Positions 53,779-64,000 of a stretch of DNA of 64,000 nucleotides are shown piece by piece; the stretch's first letter is position 1; each line of letters begins with the position of its first letter. The notes beneath the pieces are model-generated. The model had not been told where the DNA came from and made no database searches. It saw nothing but the letters and a program-made list of their open reading frames with translations. Source of the stretch: Bog-950 sp046329515 (GTDB lineage Bacteria; Bacteroidota; Bacteroidia; Chitinophagales; LD1). The stretch is from NCBI GenBank assembly GCA_046329515.1, contig JAXLUM010000001.1, positions 806,001 through 870,000 of the forward strand. Reading direction: 5' to 3'. The position numbers and the translations under genes were made by a program.

Positions 53779-56700
53779 TTAATGGGTAACTACCAGTTTT
53801 TTGCTGAGACGCTCACTACCTGAGGTTACAATGGCAGTGTAGGTGCCGCTGGCCAACGCACTTAGGTCAAAGGTAAATTGATTAGCCCCCAGCAATACCT
53901 TATGTGTTTCACTAATCACTTTTTCTCCCAGCACATTGTAAAACTCTACTGTGATTTGCTTATCCGCATCAGATGTAATTAACAGGTTAGTTAACGCATT
54001 GGTTGGGTTGGGCACAAATGCCTTCACTTCAAATGCTGTGGTTCCGTTTAACACCGCTGAAACAACGTAGGTGTATTCAAATTGACCATCGTTATCTATT
54101 TGCTTTAAGCGATAGTAATAAACAGTGCCGGGTACTACGTTGTTGTCGTTAAGGCTATAGGTTTGTTGTACGGTACTATTGTTGTTTCCGTTAACCCAGC
54201 CAATTGCATAGAAGTTAATGCCATCTGTGCTGCGCTCAACGCTGAACCCACTGTTGTTTATTTCTAAAGCTGTTGCCCAGCTAATGCGAATGTATGTGTT
54301 GTTAACCGCATCAGCTGAAAGATAAATTAATTCAACCGGCAGAGGGCCGCCTGCATCCAGTCCTACTCCAAAATCTGAGAAGGAAGTAAGAGCAGAGCGC
54401 ACAGCTGTTATTGTTCCACTTGATATAGATTGAGTGGCGTTACTGTGTGTGCCCAATGATTGCCATGCTGATGAACAATCGTCGCGTTTAATAACGGCAT
54501 AAGATGCAGGGTTAGAAGAGGCGCCATTGCTGTAGCCACGTTCCTTTAAGGTAACATCGTAACTTAAGCCGCTGTAGGTTGATGGTGTTGGATGAATTGT
54601 CCAGAAGCCTCCATCCAATAAATCAGTAAGTGCTGTTCCATTCACAAATGGGCCGCCGCTATTATCAGGCACCTGGCTGCAGCCGGTATTGCTGGTGTTG
54701 AAGTTGGCTGTAAGTGCGGTTATATCCGGGTTGCTGTTCAACTTAACTTCGGCCAGTTCGTATTGTGAAGATGTTCCAACAGGTAAAACGTAAGTACCGC
54801 TGCTGTTAACTGCGCGTTTTAAGGTGCCGTTTATGTATGAGCTTAAACTTGAACCGCTTACTGCGGAAGTAGCCGTATTGGTAACTTCTACTTTATTGCT
54901 GCCTGTAGTAATTATACCATCAGCAAAGTCTATGGAGTGTGTAATCACTAAATCACCATTCAGTACGGCGCCGGCGCTATTACCCATTTTAATATCATAG
55001 GCTGTAATACCTGATAGCGTTTGGGTAGAGCTACCTGCTAATTGCAATACGCCGTTAGTGTGCGTGTAGCTGCCATTTACCGTTAAATCTCCGTGCAGTT
55101 GTAATATACCACTGCTGATAGTTACAGTTGCTCCTGTATTTACAGTTAGGTTTCGGCTTATGGCTGTAGCTGTAATTACCGGGTAATTCGGAACGCCTAC
55201 AGGTATAATAACATCAGTAGTTGATGTAGGAATGCCGGGGCACCAGTTAGCAGCATTATGCCAGTCAGAACTTACTACACCTATCCAACGGCCGGCCTGT
55301 TGGTCAAGCACGGTATTAGAAACAGGTGCTGATGGCGTTGCGCAAATTTTTGTAGAAGTCATTACCACTTGCACCGAATCACCCGGCGTTAAAGAGCTGT
55401 TAGTGTAGGATGGGCTGTTAGTGCCCACATTTGCTCCGTTTAATTTCCATTGGTAAACCGGGGCACAGCCGCCATTAACGCCTGTGGCCGTAAAGGTTCC
55501 TGAGGTAGCATTACACAAACTGCCGGGGCTAACAGTTACTGAAGCGGTAACAGATGTGCCCGAGGAAACAACATTTGGAGCAGAAGCTATTCCGCAACCT
55601 GTTGCAGGAACTTTAACGGTGTAGGCTCCTCTTGCAGTTATAGCATTAAGACTTTGTGATGTTGCCCCGCTGATAGGATTATCATTTAAATACCACTGAT
55701 AGCTGGCAGCAGCCGAAGATGTAAGATTAACGCTATTGCCCGGCAAGCAGAATTTTAATGCACCACTTGCTGTTACTATAGGTACTGTAGCGCCATTAGG
55801 AGTATAGCTGATTATTTGCCCGCCCACGGCACCCGGCGAGCCGGGGTATGGTGAGTTAGAGCAATTAGTATAGCAATAGCCTGCACCGCCATCAATATAG
55901 CACAGCGCACCATTGGAACTTCCTTGTGTTGAGTTAGCCCAGCTGGCACTGCAACCGTTTTGGCTGCAATCAACCTGCCTGTTGGTAAAGTCGGCGGTTG
56001 TATTGCCGCGCATACCAACCTGGCCGGCCCAAACATCAACTGCCATGTAAGGGGCAACATTGTACCAAAGCTCAACCTTATTTGTGCCTTCGTATAAGCG
56101 TACCTGGTAATCGCCACGGTTAGTGCCCGGTGCTACTTTTACGTTTAACCATTCAGCTACAAACACACGGTTAGGCGCGCTGCCTGTTGTTATAACCTTA
56201 AGCGTAGAACCTGCAACACGGCCCGAAACATCGCCGCCGAATACACTTATAATGCCATCAACCAGCCCTGTTTGGCCTGTTGTAGAACTTAAAGGTGAAT
56301 AGTTGGTAGCAGATGGCGAGCCGGTGCCGAACCACAGATAACCATTACTGCTAACACCCACTGATGTGTAATTGCCGCCATTGTATGTAAAGTTAAATCC
56401 AATTGATTGTGTAGGATATTGTGTGTTATCCATGCCTGCGCCGGTTCCGCTTGCCAGGCTTACCGGTGTGCCGGAAAGTGAAGTAAGAGGAACCCATGTG
56501 TTAGTGCCAACATAGTTATAGGAATATCCGCAACTAACCTGCCCTGAAGGCGTAGCTGCCGTACCTACGTTAATTGTTGCAGAGGCTGTTGCCGTGCATG
56601 CGTTTGCATCAGTAACCGTTACCGTGTAGGTAGTTGACGTAAGCGGTGATGCGATGGCATTCGCTGAATCTGAATAATCAAGCGTTGCGCAAGGCGACCA

Positions 56701-59700
56701 TGAATAACTCATTGCGCCCGGCGTAGAAGCGCTTGCTACAAGGCTGGCACTTTCACCGGCCAATATTGTTTGAGATGATGTATAGATATTAATTGTACCC
56801 GGAGATAACACCGCCGTAACCGTTGCGTTGCCAATACAGCCATTGCCGTCAATACCCACTACCTTGTAAGTAGTATTAGTTGTTGGTGTTGCAGTTGTGG
56901 TGGCCGTGTTAGCACTGAAGCCAGAAGGGTTTGATGACCATGTATAATTTACAGCCCCGCTGGCACTTAGGTTAACAGTTGCACCATTACAAACCGTAGC
57001 GGTTGAACCACCGTTAATGGTAGCAGTAATAGTTGCAGTACAAATTACAAATTCATCTGCCCCCATATCTTCCGCAATTCCTTGCGGGCGCGCAGTGCCA
57101 TCAAAGTCATACATTGTAGTTGGCGCAACCGATACACCATTATCATACACCGATATGTATGGATATGGCGCAGAGGAAGGTGAAGGGTTGATATGCAAAT
57201 CACCGGTATTGATATTCACGAATAAATCTGCCGGGTTTGTATTGCCGGCACTTGAGGTGCCTGAGGTAAGCGCATGAGCCCAGGTACTGTGCGAATCGCC
57301 CCCCGATGAAGACTGCCATTGCGCAAACGTACGGTCGCCGGCGCCATTCCAGTAAGCTAAGGTGTTATCGTTATTAGTTGAAAAGAAATTGTAGTCACTG
57401 CTCCAGTTTGCAGAAGGAGTGGTGGATGTATTATCAATAGCATAGTGCTTGCTGTTGGCTGTAGGGTTACCGGTTCGGTTGTTTATAAAGATGTTATTAC
57501 GCAGTTGGGTAACATCTCCGTTGCCTGAACCTGTACCGCCAGGAAGTTTATAGAAACACTCGGAAGGATAATCAACACCGGAAGTGCCTGTTTGGCTTCC
57601 CTGAATAAGCACTGTGTTGTAGTGATACTTGTTGGTACCGCCGCTGGCATAATCCAGAATACCGTAAAATTCTTTACGGGTGGTATAGCTGCCCAGCCAG
57701 CTTTGGTTAAGCATGTTAAGCATGTTGTTGGAAACTATCCAGTTGCCGGTGCCTGCCGTGGTAATACCTGCCGTAAAGCCACCATTAGAAACGTGAAAGA
57801 ATTCAGTTAACTTATTTGCATCAATAGTTCCTGAAGATGCTCCTTTAACTATTATACCATCTGCTTCGTTGCCGTTAGGGCCGGCTGAACTGCTGCCGAG
57901 TTTACTAATAGTATTGCCACTGATATTATTACCGGTTGCACTGCTGCTTACATAAATACCAATGGTGTTATACCCTGAAGTATTAGCGCCGTTATAGGTA
58001 TTGGCCAGGGTGTTGCCTGTTGCAGTTAACGTTCCTGTGCCTGTATGTTCAATTATAGTTACATAACTGCGGTAGGAGCCTACCGAAGAAAGGCCGGCAA
58101 TAGTATTGTTCTGTACTAACAAGGGGTTAGCAGTTTGGCTATACACGCCGTACATCCAACCTGTATTAGTGCTAAGGCTTAATCCTCCACCTGCAGACTG
58201 AATGCTGTTAACTAAAGTAGGATGACCAATAAGATTGTTAGTGATATTAACGCGGCCTGCTGCTACCCAAATACAGGTTACGCCTCCGGCATCGCCGCTC
58301 TGTTGGTTAATATTCTGAATGGTGTTACCGTTAATTACTGTAGGATTGGCAATGTCGTTACCAACACTTAAGTAAAGCGGAATCAAATCGCTGTTAGTGT
58401 TGTTCCTCCAAGGGTTGGCACCGCCGCATAAAGCTGCGCTTCCGCCTATATAGTTACCGCTTATTGTGTTGGCAATAGAGCTTGAACCGGGGCGAAAATC
58501 AATACCGTATTGTTGGCCGGTGCCATCAATAAAGTTATTATAAAGGCTGTTTCCGGTAATGGTGTAATTACTGCCACCATTTGTTCCTACTTCAATAGCT
58601 GCCGCTGCGCCACTGCCACCGCTGAAAATTGACCAGTTAGCTAACTCGTTATTGGTAATGCTTATGTTGCCATTAGTGCCGCTTATGTTAGAAGAAAGAA
58701 TGAGGTACTTGCTATAACCTGCAAACGCGCCCACTGATTTTTCGCGAATGATATTTTTATCGATGGTGATATTCGTTACGCCTGAGCCGATTGCCAGCGG
58801 ACCACCCATTACAATTACACCCGCACCGGCAGTGCTGTTGGTGTTAGCACTTTCAATCTGGCTGTTTTTAATAGTAATGTTGTTAGCCCCGGCGTTTAGC
58901 CAAAATGCAGGATGCGCCTGTGTGTTACGCCATACCAGGTAATTGCCACTGCCTCCAAAACTACCATCGATAGTTACACGCGAAGCGCCGTTAAATACAA
59001 TCATACTTTGGCTGTTGGCGCCGCTAATGGTTCTAACAGTAGTGTTGTTTGGAGTGATAGTAACGGTCCATGGCCCGCCGCAACTTGAACTAAGCGCTGT
59101 AAGCGGTGTATAGGCCGTTTCATTAATATCAGAAATTACCTGCACTGTAACATCGCCAACTAATACGCCGTTGTTAAGCGCATTGAATAAGCCGCTGGCT
59201 CCGTTAAAGGTGGTATAAGTTCCACCTGTTCCTACGGTTACAACACCTGAAAAGGCCGTGAGATAAGTATAAGAATCAGGAGTTGTTGGTGCGGTTACTA
59301 ATGAGTTTACGTTATTATTAGTGAAGGTAGGAGTAGTGCCATCATACTTACTAAAACCAATGTTAGGATTTACAGGATTCGTAGCCTGGTCTTGTGCGGC
59401 TACAAAATACTGGTAGGTTTCACCTGCAACTGGTGCTACGCCAAGTACGGTATAATCAATAGTAAAGGTCCATGTACCGTTGTTGCCGTTGCCACTTGCT
59501 AAAGTGCCTGCAGTACTTGCCCATGCTGTAGCAGATGGTGCTGAACGACGGAAGTAAATACGGGGTGCATTACCTCCGGATGTTGGAACACCACTTCCAG
59601 CGTCAGTAATAGTAGCGGTAAGGTTAACGTTCGAGGCTGCTCCACAAGGTGCCTGATTGCTTATAGCAGTATAAGTGGGTACAGGTGGGTAAATATCGTT

Positions 59701-62700
59701 TGCTGCAGGTATAGGTGTGGTGAAGTTATCAGCATCGGCGCCTATATCCACAGGGCTGTAGCTGCTTCTAACCTGGCCGTCAATATCATCAGTAACTGAA
59801 CCTATTGAAACACCAACTCCCTCTGCAGGATTTGACGCATTTAAATGCAGGTTAACTGCAGTGGCATTCCCTGTTGCATTAATAAAGTTAGGGTCGCCAA
59901 AGCCTGAGTGCAGGTTTTGGTTTGTTATGGCCGTAAACACAGCCTGCGGCGTAGCAAAGGTGTTAGTGCCACCGTTGGTGCTTAAAACATTGCCTGAAGC
60001 TGATGAGTAAATGTTGTAATCGCAGGCGGCAATAGTTGCACCACCTAATACTATACTGTAGTGGCGGCCGCTGCTTCCGCTACGTTGATTGCTGAAAATG
60101 TTATTGCGGATGTTACCGGTTGTAACCGCCGTTTTGAAACAAGCGGTTTGGTTGGTTGCCGTGGTTACACCTGCACCGCCAATATAAACGCTGTTATGAT
60201 AGAATGTATTAGTGCCGCCTATTTCGTTTATACCGTTAATAATGTAACCGGTGGTAAGCGCGGAACCTGCTGCATTAATGCCGAGGCGAATCATGTTATT
60301 GCGGAACTCCGCATTGCCGGCATTATCGTAAATGCCGTTTATAGTTGAAGCAACTGCTGTAGAACTTAAGCCAAACGAGTGTATAAAGTTACGCTCTACT
60401 ACGTTTCCTGAACCTGTTGAAGGACTATAGAAAATACCAATAACATGCACTGTAGCTGCAGTTGCAGTATTACTTAAGGTATGCACTGTATTACGCGCAA
60501 TGCTATGGCCGCTTTGCGACGAGGTAAAGTGTATACCTACAACACCGGCATTTGTGCCTGCACCTGTATATGTTGCGGCAGAAGATATGCCGGAAACTAT
60601 ATTATCATTAATCTGGTTATTGGCAGATGCCGTTGTATTGCCGCGATATATACCAATAGTTTGCATGTTGCCTGATGCAGCTGACGTGTAGGCTATGTTG
60701 GCTATGTTGTTGCTATTGATAATTACCTGCCTTACCGAAGAAGGAACAAATATGCCTGCGGTGTAGGTGGTTGTAGCAGTTGCGTACGTGTTACCTGTAG
60801 CATTGCTTAAAGCATTACTTAATGAAGCATTACCGATGTTGTTCCCGGTAATATTTATTACATCAGTACCTGTGCCCGATGAAGTTGTAGCATAAATGCC
60901 ATACAGGGCTGAAATAAATGCAATGCTTGATGGGTTGCGTAAGGAGATGCCGCTGATAGTGTTGTTCTGAATGTTTACACCTGAAGTGCCATCTACCTTT
61001 ATACCATTAACGTTGCCCAAACTAACGGTTGGGTTATTTATTATATCAATACTGTTGGCTATAGATGTGCTACCTATAATATTGCCGATAACTCCGCCAA
61101 TATCAACAAAGCCACTTCCTACATAAATTCCCGTAAATATACCCTGTTGTGTAGCAAAGGAACTTGTTGTAGCAATGCTGAAATTGCGTATAACGTTTGC
61201 CTGCACAGAGTTGGTGCCGCTATTACTTACGTTTATATAAATGCCGCACATATTGGTTTGTGCGGTACCAGCAACGGTCCATGTACCGGTGGCGCCAGCT
61301 GCATTACCTCCAATATCGTTATTAGTTACAGTAAAGCCTGTACCCGTGCTATTCACAATGCTTATGGCAACATTGGTTGTGCTGCTTGTTGGCGTTATAG
61401 AGGTTGTTTGGTAGAAGTTGTTATTATCAATAAACCAGGCGGTGTTACCGATGTTTAGATTGATACCGTTAGCGCCGATTGTAGCAGAAAAGAAATTGAA
61501 GATATTGTTGTTGGTAATGCTGATGTTGTCATTTTCCTTTAAGCTGGTGCCTGAAGCATAAATAATGTTGGTTGGTTTAGAAGCGCCATCACCTAAATCG
61601 CAATTATCAATGGTAATGTTGTCGTTACCGCTTGTGCCTGTTGTAGTGCCAAAAACAATTACACCATTGGTGCCACTTGTTTCAACTCCGCGAACGCTTA
61701 AATACTTCAGCGCAATATTTGTAGCGTCGTTTACAAACTGAATGGTAGATCCGCTGGTATTTGTGTTGGTGATAGTTAAGTTTTTAGGTGTACCCGTTCC
61801 TGCCTGGCGACCATCGAATATTACTTTATCTGCACCATTGAAGTTTATTAGTTGTGTAGCACTTGAGCCGCTAATAGTTGTTGTTGCCGTTGCTGACGGA
61901 CGGAACGTAACCGAGAACGGACCACCCGGCCCATATGTAAACTGGTTGAATGTAATCGGGAAGGTTTCAACGGAAGAGTTGTAAGTTGGAACAAATTCAA
62001 ATATAAGGTCACAATTTACCGGTAACAGATTTAGTATGTTACTTACTTCTGTTACACTGCTAAAATCTCCACCCGGACCAACTTTTAATACAGGACTAGG
62101 ACAGGAAATAGTGCCTTCATCGCCAATAGTAAAATAGCTATATGCGCTTAATGTTGATTGCGTAGCTATGGTATTACTGCTAACCGCTCCACCGCGGAAA
62201 CCATAGGTGCCGTTAACAGTAGATGATTGGCCTATTACGCTATTTCCGTTTACGAGTGCAGGTGTGTTTTCAGTTAAACGAACCGAACCATAACTTGTAA
62301 TGTTAAGCGGGCCGGTATTTACAGCGGTTTGCCAGTAGCGGTTGGTGTTTAATGCGCTTATGCCGGGACCAGCTGTGCCTGCGCTGTTAGCATTAAATAC
62401 TTCAGCTTGTACGGTAACTGCGCCGCCTGATGATGTGGTTGGGTTCACAATTTCAAGAGGATTGTAATCGCCACCTTTGCCTAAAGGATATAATAGGGTT
62501 AGCGCTGCTGATTGACTTACAGGAATAGTGCGAACCATAGGGCCGCTTACACAAGCTGTGCCTGATGGAGCGCCCTGAATTGCGCCAGTGCCTGTTAAAG
62601 TTAATAAAGCACCGGTTGAGGTGTTTAGAACACCGTTGTTTAACGCAAGATTCACTGCATTGGCCGGTGAGGTTTCTGTTACACCTGCGCTGTTTGAAAT

Positions 62701-64000
62701 GCTTAATAATGTGCCTGCAGTAAATGCATTGCCTGTTACCTGCGGCACTGTGCCGTTGTAATTATAATTTGCTAAAGCACCGTAGGTGCGCGTAGTAGTT
62801 TGAATGTTGCCAGAGGCAGCAGCAGTGGTTATACCATTAGCTGAACCAATGCCCAGAGATGCCGTACTTGTTGATGTAAGTGTAAAGGTACCTGCGCCGC
62901 TAATTACCTTATCCTGCATGTTCAAGGTGCCTGTTGATACGGTAAATGAACGGCCTGTAGGAATGGTGATATTATCATTAAGAGTTAGTGTGGCTGCAGC
63001 AGCATTAACAGCATAGTTAATGGTAGTGTTGGTAACCGTGCCGCCACTTTGTGTATAGGTTTTACCAGTACCTAAAAAGTTGATGGTAGAAGCAGATGTT
63101 GCCGTGCAGGTTAGTGCGCCGGCTGTTTGATTATAGTTTCCGCTGATGTTTAAGATTGTGGATACTGCCGCACCACTATTTAAGTTTAGCGTACCACCAT
63201 TCAGTATTAAATCTCCCGTTAAGTTTAATGTAAAGCCGGTAGTGCCCAGTGATAGTGATTGAGTGCCGGTGTTTTGTACGGTAAAGTTTTCGTTAATAGT
63301 AGTAAGACCTGCACCTAAACTAATTACCGTGTTTTGAGAAGGGCAATTCCATGTAAAATTGCGGAATGCCTGAAAGCCTGAGGGAACTGTAGTTGTTGTA
63401 CCACTTATTAAACAGGTAGAACCGGTATTCCAGGTAGTTGTTGGAATGGTGCCACCGTTTTGTGCATGGTCGTAAATACCGTTTACAATGGTAGTAGCTG
63501 CAGTGCTTCCGCTAATTACACCATTGTTAGTTAATGTGCCATTTACATTTAACCGTGCTGTTGTACCAGCCAAGGTTAAATCGTTACCCAAGCCATTGGC
63601 AATAGTTAAGGTTGCGCCTGAGGCAACAGTTAAGGCTGTATTAGCAGCATTGGAAATAGTTAACTGATCAGCAATGGCAGGGTTTCCTGCTGTAACTGTA
63701 ATAGTATGGCCACTCATTATAGTAATACCTAATGAGTTATCAGCAGTTGGGGCAACCGTTGCCGCAACGCCTGCTGGTGAGGCAAAGTTTACATCCGTGG
63801 ATATAATCCATGAAGATGGACTTTCCCAGTTACCGCTAACTACGTTTGAGCGGTAGTAGTTAAGTTCAGCAGTTCTGCCGGTTACTGTATTTCCGTTTAA
63901 TGGGAATGTAACATCAGTTAAAGTACCTGATGTTGGAGACGTCAGTGTATGCGCTGTGGTATTAACCGTAGTGGTAACCGGGGCCCAGGTGCTGCCTGTC
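53779..64000 (-). CDS. Giant T9SS-sorted surface protein, 5' end missing
   Basis: The reading frame stays open to the right edge of the window (at least 3,406 residues), so the start lies outside. Modules from N to C: a solenoid-like region with SGNWESPSSW; two beta-helix modules that both begin with a VGxGG motif, near 62,080 and 59,240; Ig-like segments; a region with GVSSNGYLWFGTGSP near 56,300; a module WIGVVSSDWHNAANWCPG near 55,270, like that in the T9SS protein at 30780; and a C-terminal type A sorting domain (FVPNPTNALTN, VEFYNVLGEKVISE, GTYTAIVTSG). The composition is Gly, Ser, Thr and Asn rich. It is exported by T9SS and likely an adhesin. Confidence 0.9.
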   Translation of the reverse strand, partial: TGSTWAPVTTTVNTTAHTLTSPTSGTLTDVTFPLNGNTVTGRTAELNYYRSNVVSGNWESPSSWIISTDVNFASPAGVAATVAPTADNSLGITIMSGHTITVTAGNPAIADQLTISNAANTALTVASGATLTIANGLGNDLTLAGTTARLNVNGTLTNNGVISGSTAATTIVNGIYDHAQNGGTIPTTTWNTGSTCLISGTTTTVPSGFQAFRNFTWNCPSQNTVISLGAGLTTINENFTVQNTGTQSLSLGTTGFTLNLTGDLILNGGTLNLNSGAAVSTILNISGNYNQTAGALTCTATSASTINFLGTGKTYTQSGGTVTNTTINYAVNAAAATLTLNDNITIPTGRSFTVSTGTLNMQDKVISGAGTFTLTSTSTASLGIGSANGITTAAASGNIQTTTRTYGALANYNYNGTVPQVTGNAFTAGTLLSISNSAGVTETSPANAVNLALNNGVLNTSTGALLTLTGTGAIQGAPSGTACVSGPMVRTIPVSQSAALTLLYPLGKGGDYNPLEIVNPTTSSGGAVTVQAEVFNANSAGTAGPGISALNTNRYWQTAVNTGPLNITSYGSVRLTENTPALVNGNSVIGQSSTVNGTYGFRGGAVSSNTIATQSTLSAYSYFTIGDEGTISCPSPVLKVGPGGDFSSVTEVSNILNLLPVNCDLIFEFVPTYNSSVETFPITFNQFTYGPGGPFSVTFRPSATATTTISGSSATQLINFNGADKVIFDGRQAGTGTPKNLTITNTNTSGSTIQFVNDATNIALKYLSVRGVETSGTNGVIVFGTTTGTSGNDNITIDNCDLGDGASKPTNIIYASGTSLKENDNISITNNNIFNFFSATIGANGINLNIGNTAWFIDNNNFYQTTSITPTSSTTNVAISIVNSTGTGFTVTNNDIGGNAAGATGTWTVAGTAQTNMCGIYINVSNSGTNSVQANVIRNFSIATTSSFATQQGIFTGIYVGSGFVDIGGVIGNIIGSTSIANSIDIINNPTVSLGNVNGIKVDGTSGVNIQNNTISGISLRNPSSIAFISALYGIYATTSSGTGTDVINITGNNIGNASLSNALSNATGNTYATATTTYTAGIFVPSSVRQVIINSNNIANIAYTSAASGNMQTIGIYRGNTTASANNQINDNIVSGISSAATYTGAGTNAGVVGIHFTSSQSGHSIARNTVHTLSNTATAATVHVIGIFYSPSTGSGNVVERNFIHSFGLSSTAVASTINGIYDNAGNAEFRNNMIRLGINAAGSALTTGYIINGINEIGGTNTFYHNSVYIGGAGVTTATNQTACFKTAVTTGNIRNNIFSNQRSGSSGRHYSIVLGGATIAACDYNIYSSASGNVLSTNGGTNTFATPQAVFTAITNQNLHSGFGDPNFINATGNATAVNLHLNASNPAEGVGVSIGSVTDDIDGQVRSSYSPVDIGADADNFTTPIPAANDIYPPVPTYTAISNQAPCGAASNVNLTATITDAGSGVPTSGGNAPRIYFRRSAPSATAWASTAGTLASGNGNNGTWTFTIDYTVLGVAPVAGETYQYFVAAQDQATNPVNPNIGFSKYDGTTPTFTNNNVNSLVTAPTTPDSYTYLTAFSGVVTVGTGGTYTTFNGASGLFNALNNGVLVGDVTVQVISDINETAYTPLTALSSSCGGPWTVTITPNNTTVRTISGANSQSMIVFNGASRVTIDGSFGGSGNYLVWRNTQAHPAFWLNAGANNITIKNSQIESANTNSTAGAGVIVMGGPLAIGSGVTNITIDKNIIREKSVGAFAGYSKYLILSSNISGTNGNISITNNELANWSIFSGGSGAAAAIEVGTNGGSNYTITGNSLYNNFIDGTGQQYGIDFRPGSSSIANTISGNYIGGSAALCGGANPWRNNTNSDLIPLYLSVGNDIANPTVINGNTIQNINQQSGDAGGVTCIWVAAGRVNITNNLIGHPTLVNSIQSAGGGLSLSTNTGWMYGVYSQTANPLLVQNNTIAGLSSVGSYRSYVTIIEHTGTGTLTATGNTLANTYNGANTSGYNTIGIYVSSSATGNNISGNTISKLGSSSAGPNGNEADGIIVKGASSGTIDANKLTEFFHVSNGGFTAGITTAGTGNWIVSNNMLNMLNQSWLGSYTTRKEFYGILDYASGGTNKYHYNTVLIQGSQTGTSGVDYPSECFYKLPGGTGSGNGDVTQLRNNIFINNRTGNPTANSKHYAIDNTSTTPSANWSSDYNFFSTNNDNTLAYWNGAGDRTFAQWQSSSGGDSHSTWAHALTSGTSSAGNTNPADLFVNINTGDLHINPSPSSAPYPYISVYDNGVSVAPTTMYDFDGTARPQGIAEDMGADEFVICTATITATINGGSTATVCNGATVNLSASGAVNYTWSSNPSGFSANTATTTATPTTNTTYKVVGIDGNGCIGNATVTAVLSPGTINIYTSSQTILAGESASLVASASTPGAMSYSWSPCATLDYSDSANAIASPLTSTTYTVTVTDANACTATASATINVGTAATPSGQVSCGYSYNYVGTNTWVPLTSLSGTPVSLASGTGAGMDNTQYPTQSIGFNFTYNGGNYTSVGVSSNGYLWFGTGSPSATNYSPLSSTTGQTGLVDGIISVFGGDVSGRVAGSTLKVITTGSAPNRVFVAEWLNVKVAPGTNRGDYQVRLYEGTNKVELWYNVAPYMAVDVWAGQVGMRGNTTADFTNRQVDCSQNGCSASWANSTQGSSNGALCYIDGGAGYCYTNCSNSPYPGSPGAVGGQIISYTPNGATVPIVTASGALKFCLPGNSVNLTSSAAASYQWYLNDNPISGATSQSLNAITARGAYTVKVPATGCGIASAPNVVSSGTSVTASVTVSPGSLCNATSGTFTATGVNGGCAPVYQWKLNGANVGTNSPSYTNSSLTPGDSVQVVMTSTKICATPSAPVSNTVLDQQAGRWIGVVSSDWHNAANWCPGIPTSTTDVIIPVGVPNYPVITATAISRNLTVNTGATVTISSGILQLHGDLTVNGSYTHTNGVLQLAGSSTQTLSGITAYDIKMGNSAGAVLNGDLVITHSIDFADGIITTGSNKVEVTNTATSAVSGSSLSSYINGTLKRAVNSSGTYVLPVGTSSQYELAEVKLNSNPDITALTANFNTSNTGCSQVPDNSGGPFVNGTALTDLLDGGFWTIHPTPSTYSGLSYDVTLKERGYSNGASSNPASYAVIKRDDCSSAWQSLGTHSNATQSISSGTITAVRSALTSFSDFGVGLDAGGPLPVELIYLSADAVNNTYIRISWATALEINNSGFSVERSTDGINFYAIGWVNGNNNSTVQQTYSLNDNNVVPGTVYYYRLKQIDNDGQFEYTYVVSAVLNGTTAFEVKAFVPNPTNALTNLLITSDADKQITVEFYNVLGEKVISETHKVLLGANQFTFDLSALASGTYTAIVTSGSERLSKKLVVTH

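Noticed and set aside
1..64000. tRNA, rRNA, CRISPR, insertion sequences, prophage or defence systems
   Set aside because: I looked through the intergenic regions and the gene list and found no such signatures; repeats found are coding repeats.

Overview
The window looks like chromosomal DNA of a Bacteroidota bacterium, probably of the Chitinophagales/Sphingobacteriales kind; the exact lineage cannot be fixed from sequence alone. The signs are two proteins with C-terminal type IX secretion (T9SS) sorting domains, Omp28 and DUF6029 envelope proteins, many short lipoproteins with an SSC lipobox, moderate GC, and weak or absent Shine-Dalgarno sequences. I see no rRNA, tRNA, CRISPR array, insertion sequence or prophage.

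Layout. 1-9.9 kb is mostly housekeeping and envelope: the start of pyrD (cut by the window edge), an NlpC/P60-like lipoprotein, pheT, an Omp28 lipoprotein with a DUF6029 barrel protein, a divergent TlpA-like thioredoxin, and a minus-strand group of an SDR oxidoreductase, a CDP-alcohol phosphatidyltransferase with an altered motif, and an exonuclease/GIY-YIG fusion. 10.2-17.2 kb is a compact DNA-repair operon: DUF763 protein, MBL-fold exonuclease, ATP-dependent ligase, Lhr-type helicase, and PdeM phosphoesterase. 17.2-25.9 kb holds a two-component cluster dominated by a 2,230-residue soluble hybrid kinase with about 27 HAMP domains, twelve of them in near-identical 276-bp DNA repeats. 25.9-27.7 kb carries a Nei-like glycosylase and topoisomerase IB.

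27.8-30.8 kb encodes a T9SS surface protein built from 82-residue repeats. 31.2-38.2 kb is more signalling: a response regulator with a multi-PAS kinase, then a sigma-54 activator with a REC-PAS kinase. 38.2-52.6 kb mixes envelope and stress functions: lipocalin, small Cys-rich lipoproteins, Dps, an MCE/Mla-type lipid transporter (permease, ATPase, MCE protein), RpoN itself, a CHASE3-like kinase with two stand-alone receivers, DUF748, Lmo0937-like, CsbD-like, AI-2E and DUF1328 proteins. 52.6-64 kb has a phosphatase/phosphodiesterase and the 3' ten kilobases of a giant T9SS surface protein that runs off the right edge.

How it fits together. Five histidine kinases, four receiver-only regulators, one NtrC-type activator and RpoN lie within 29 kb, intermixed with genes that often belong to stress responses (Dps, topoisomerase IB, Nei, CsbD-like, DUF1328, lipocalin) and next to a DNA-repair operon. 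My inference is an environmental stress and damage response region wired through phosphorelays. The most unusual single object is the poly-HAMP kinase, which resembles fungal group III (Nik1-type) kinases but carries more than twice as many repeats.
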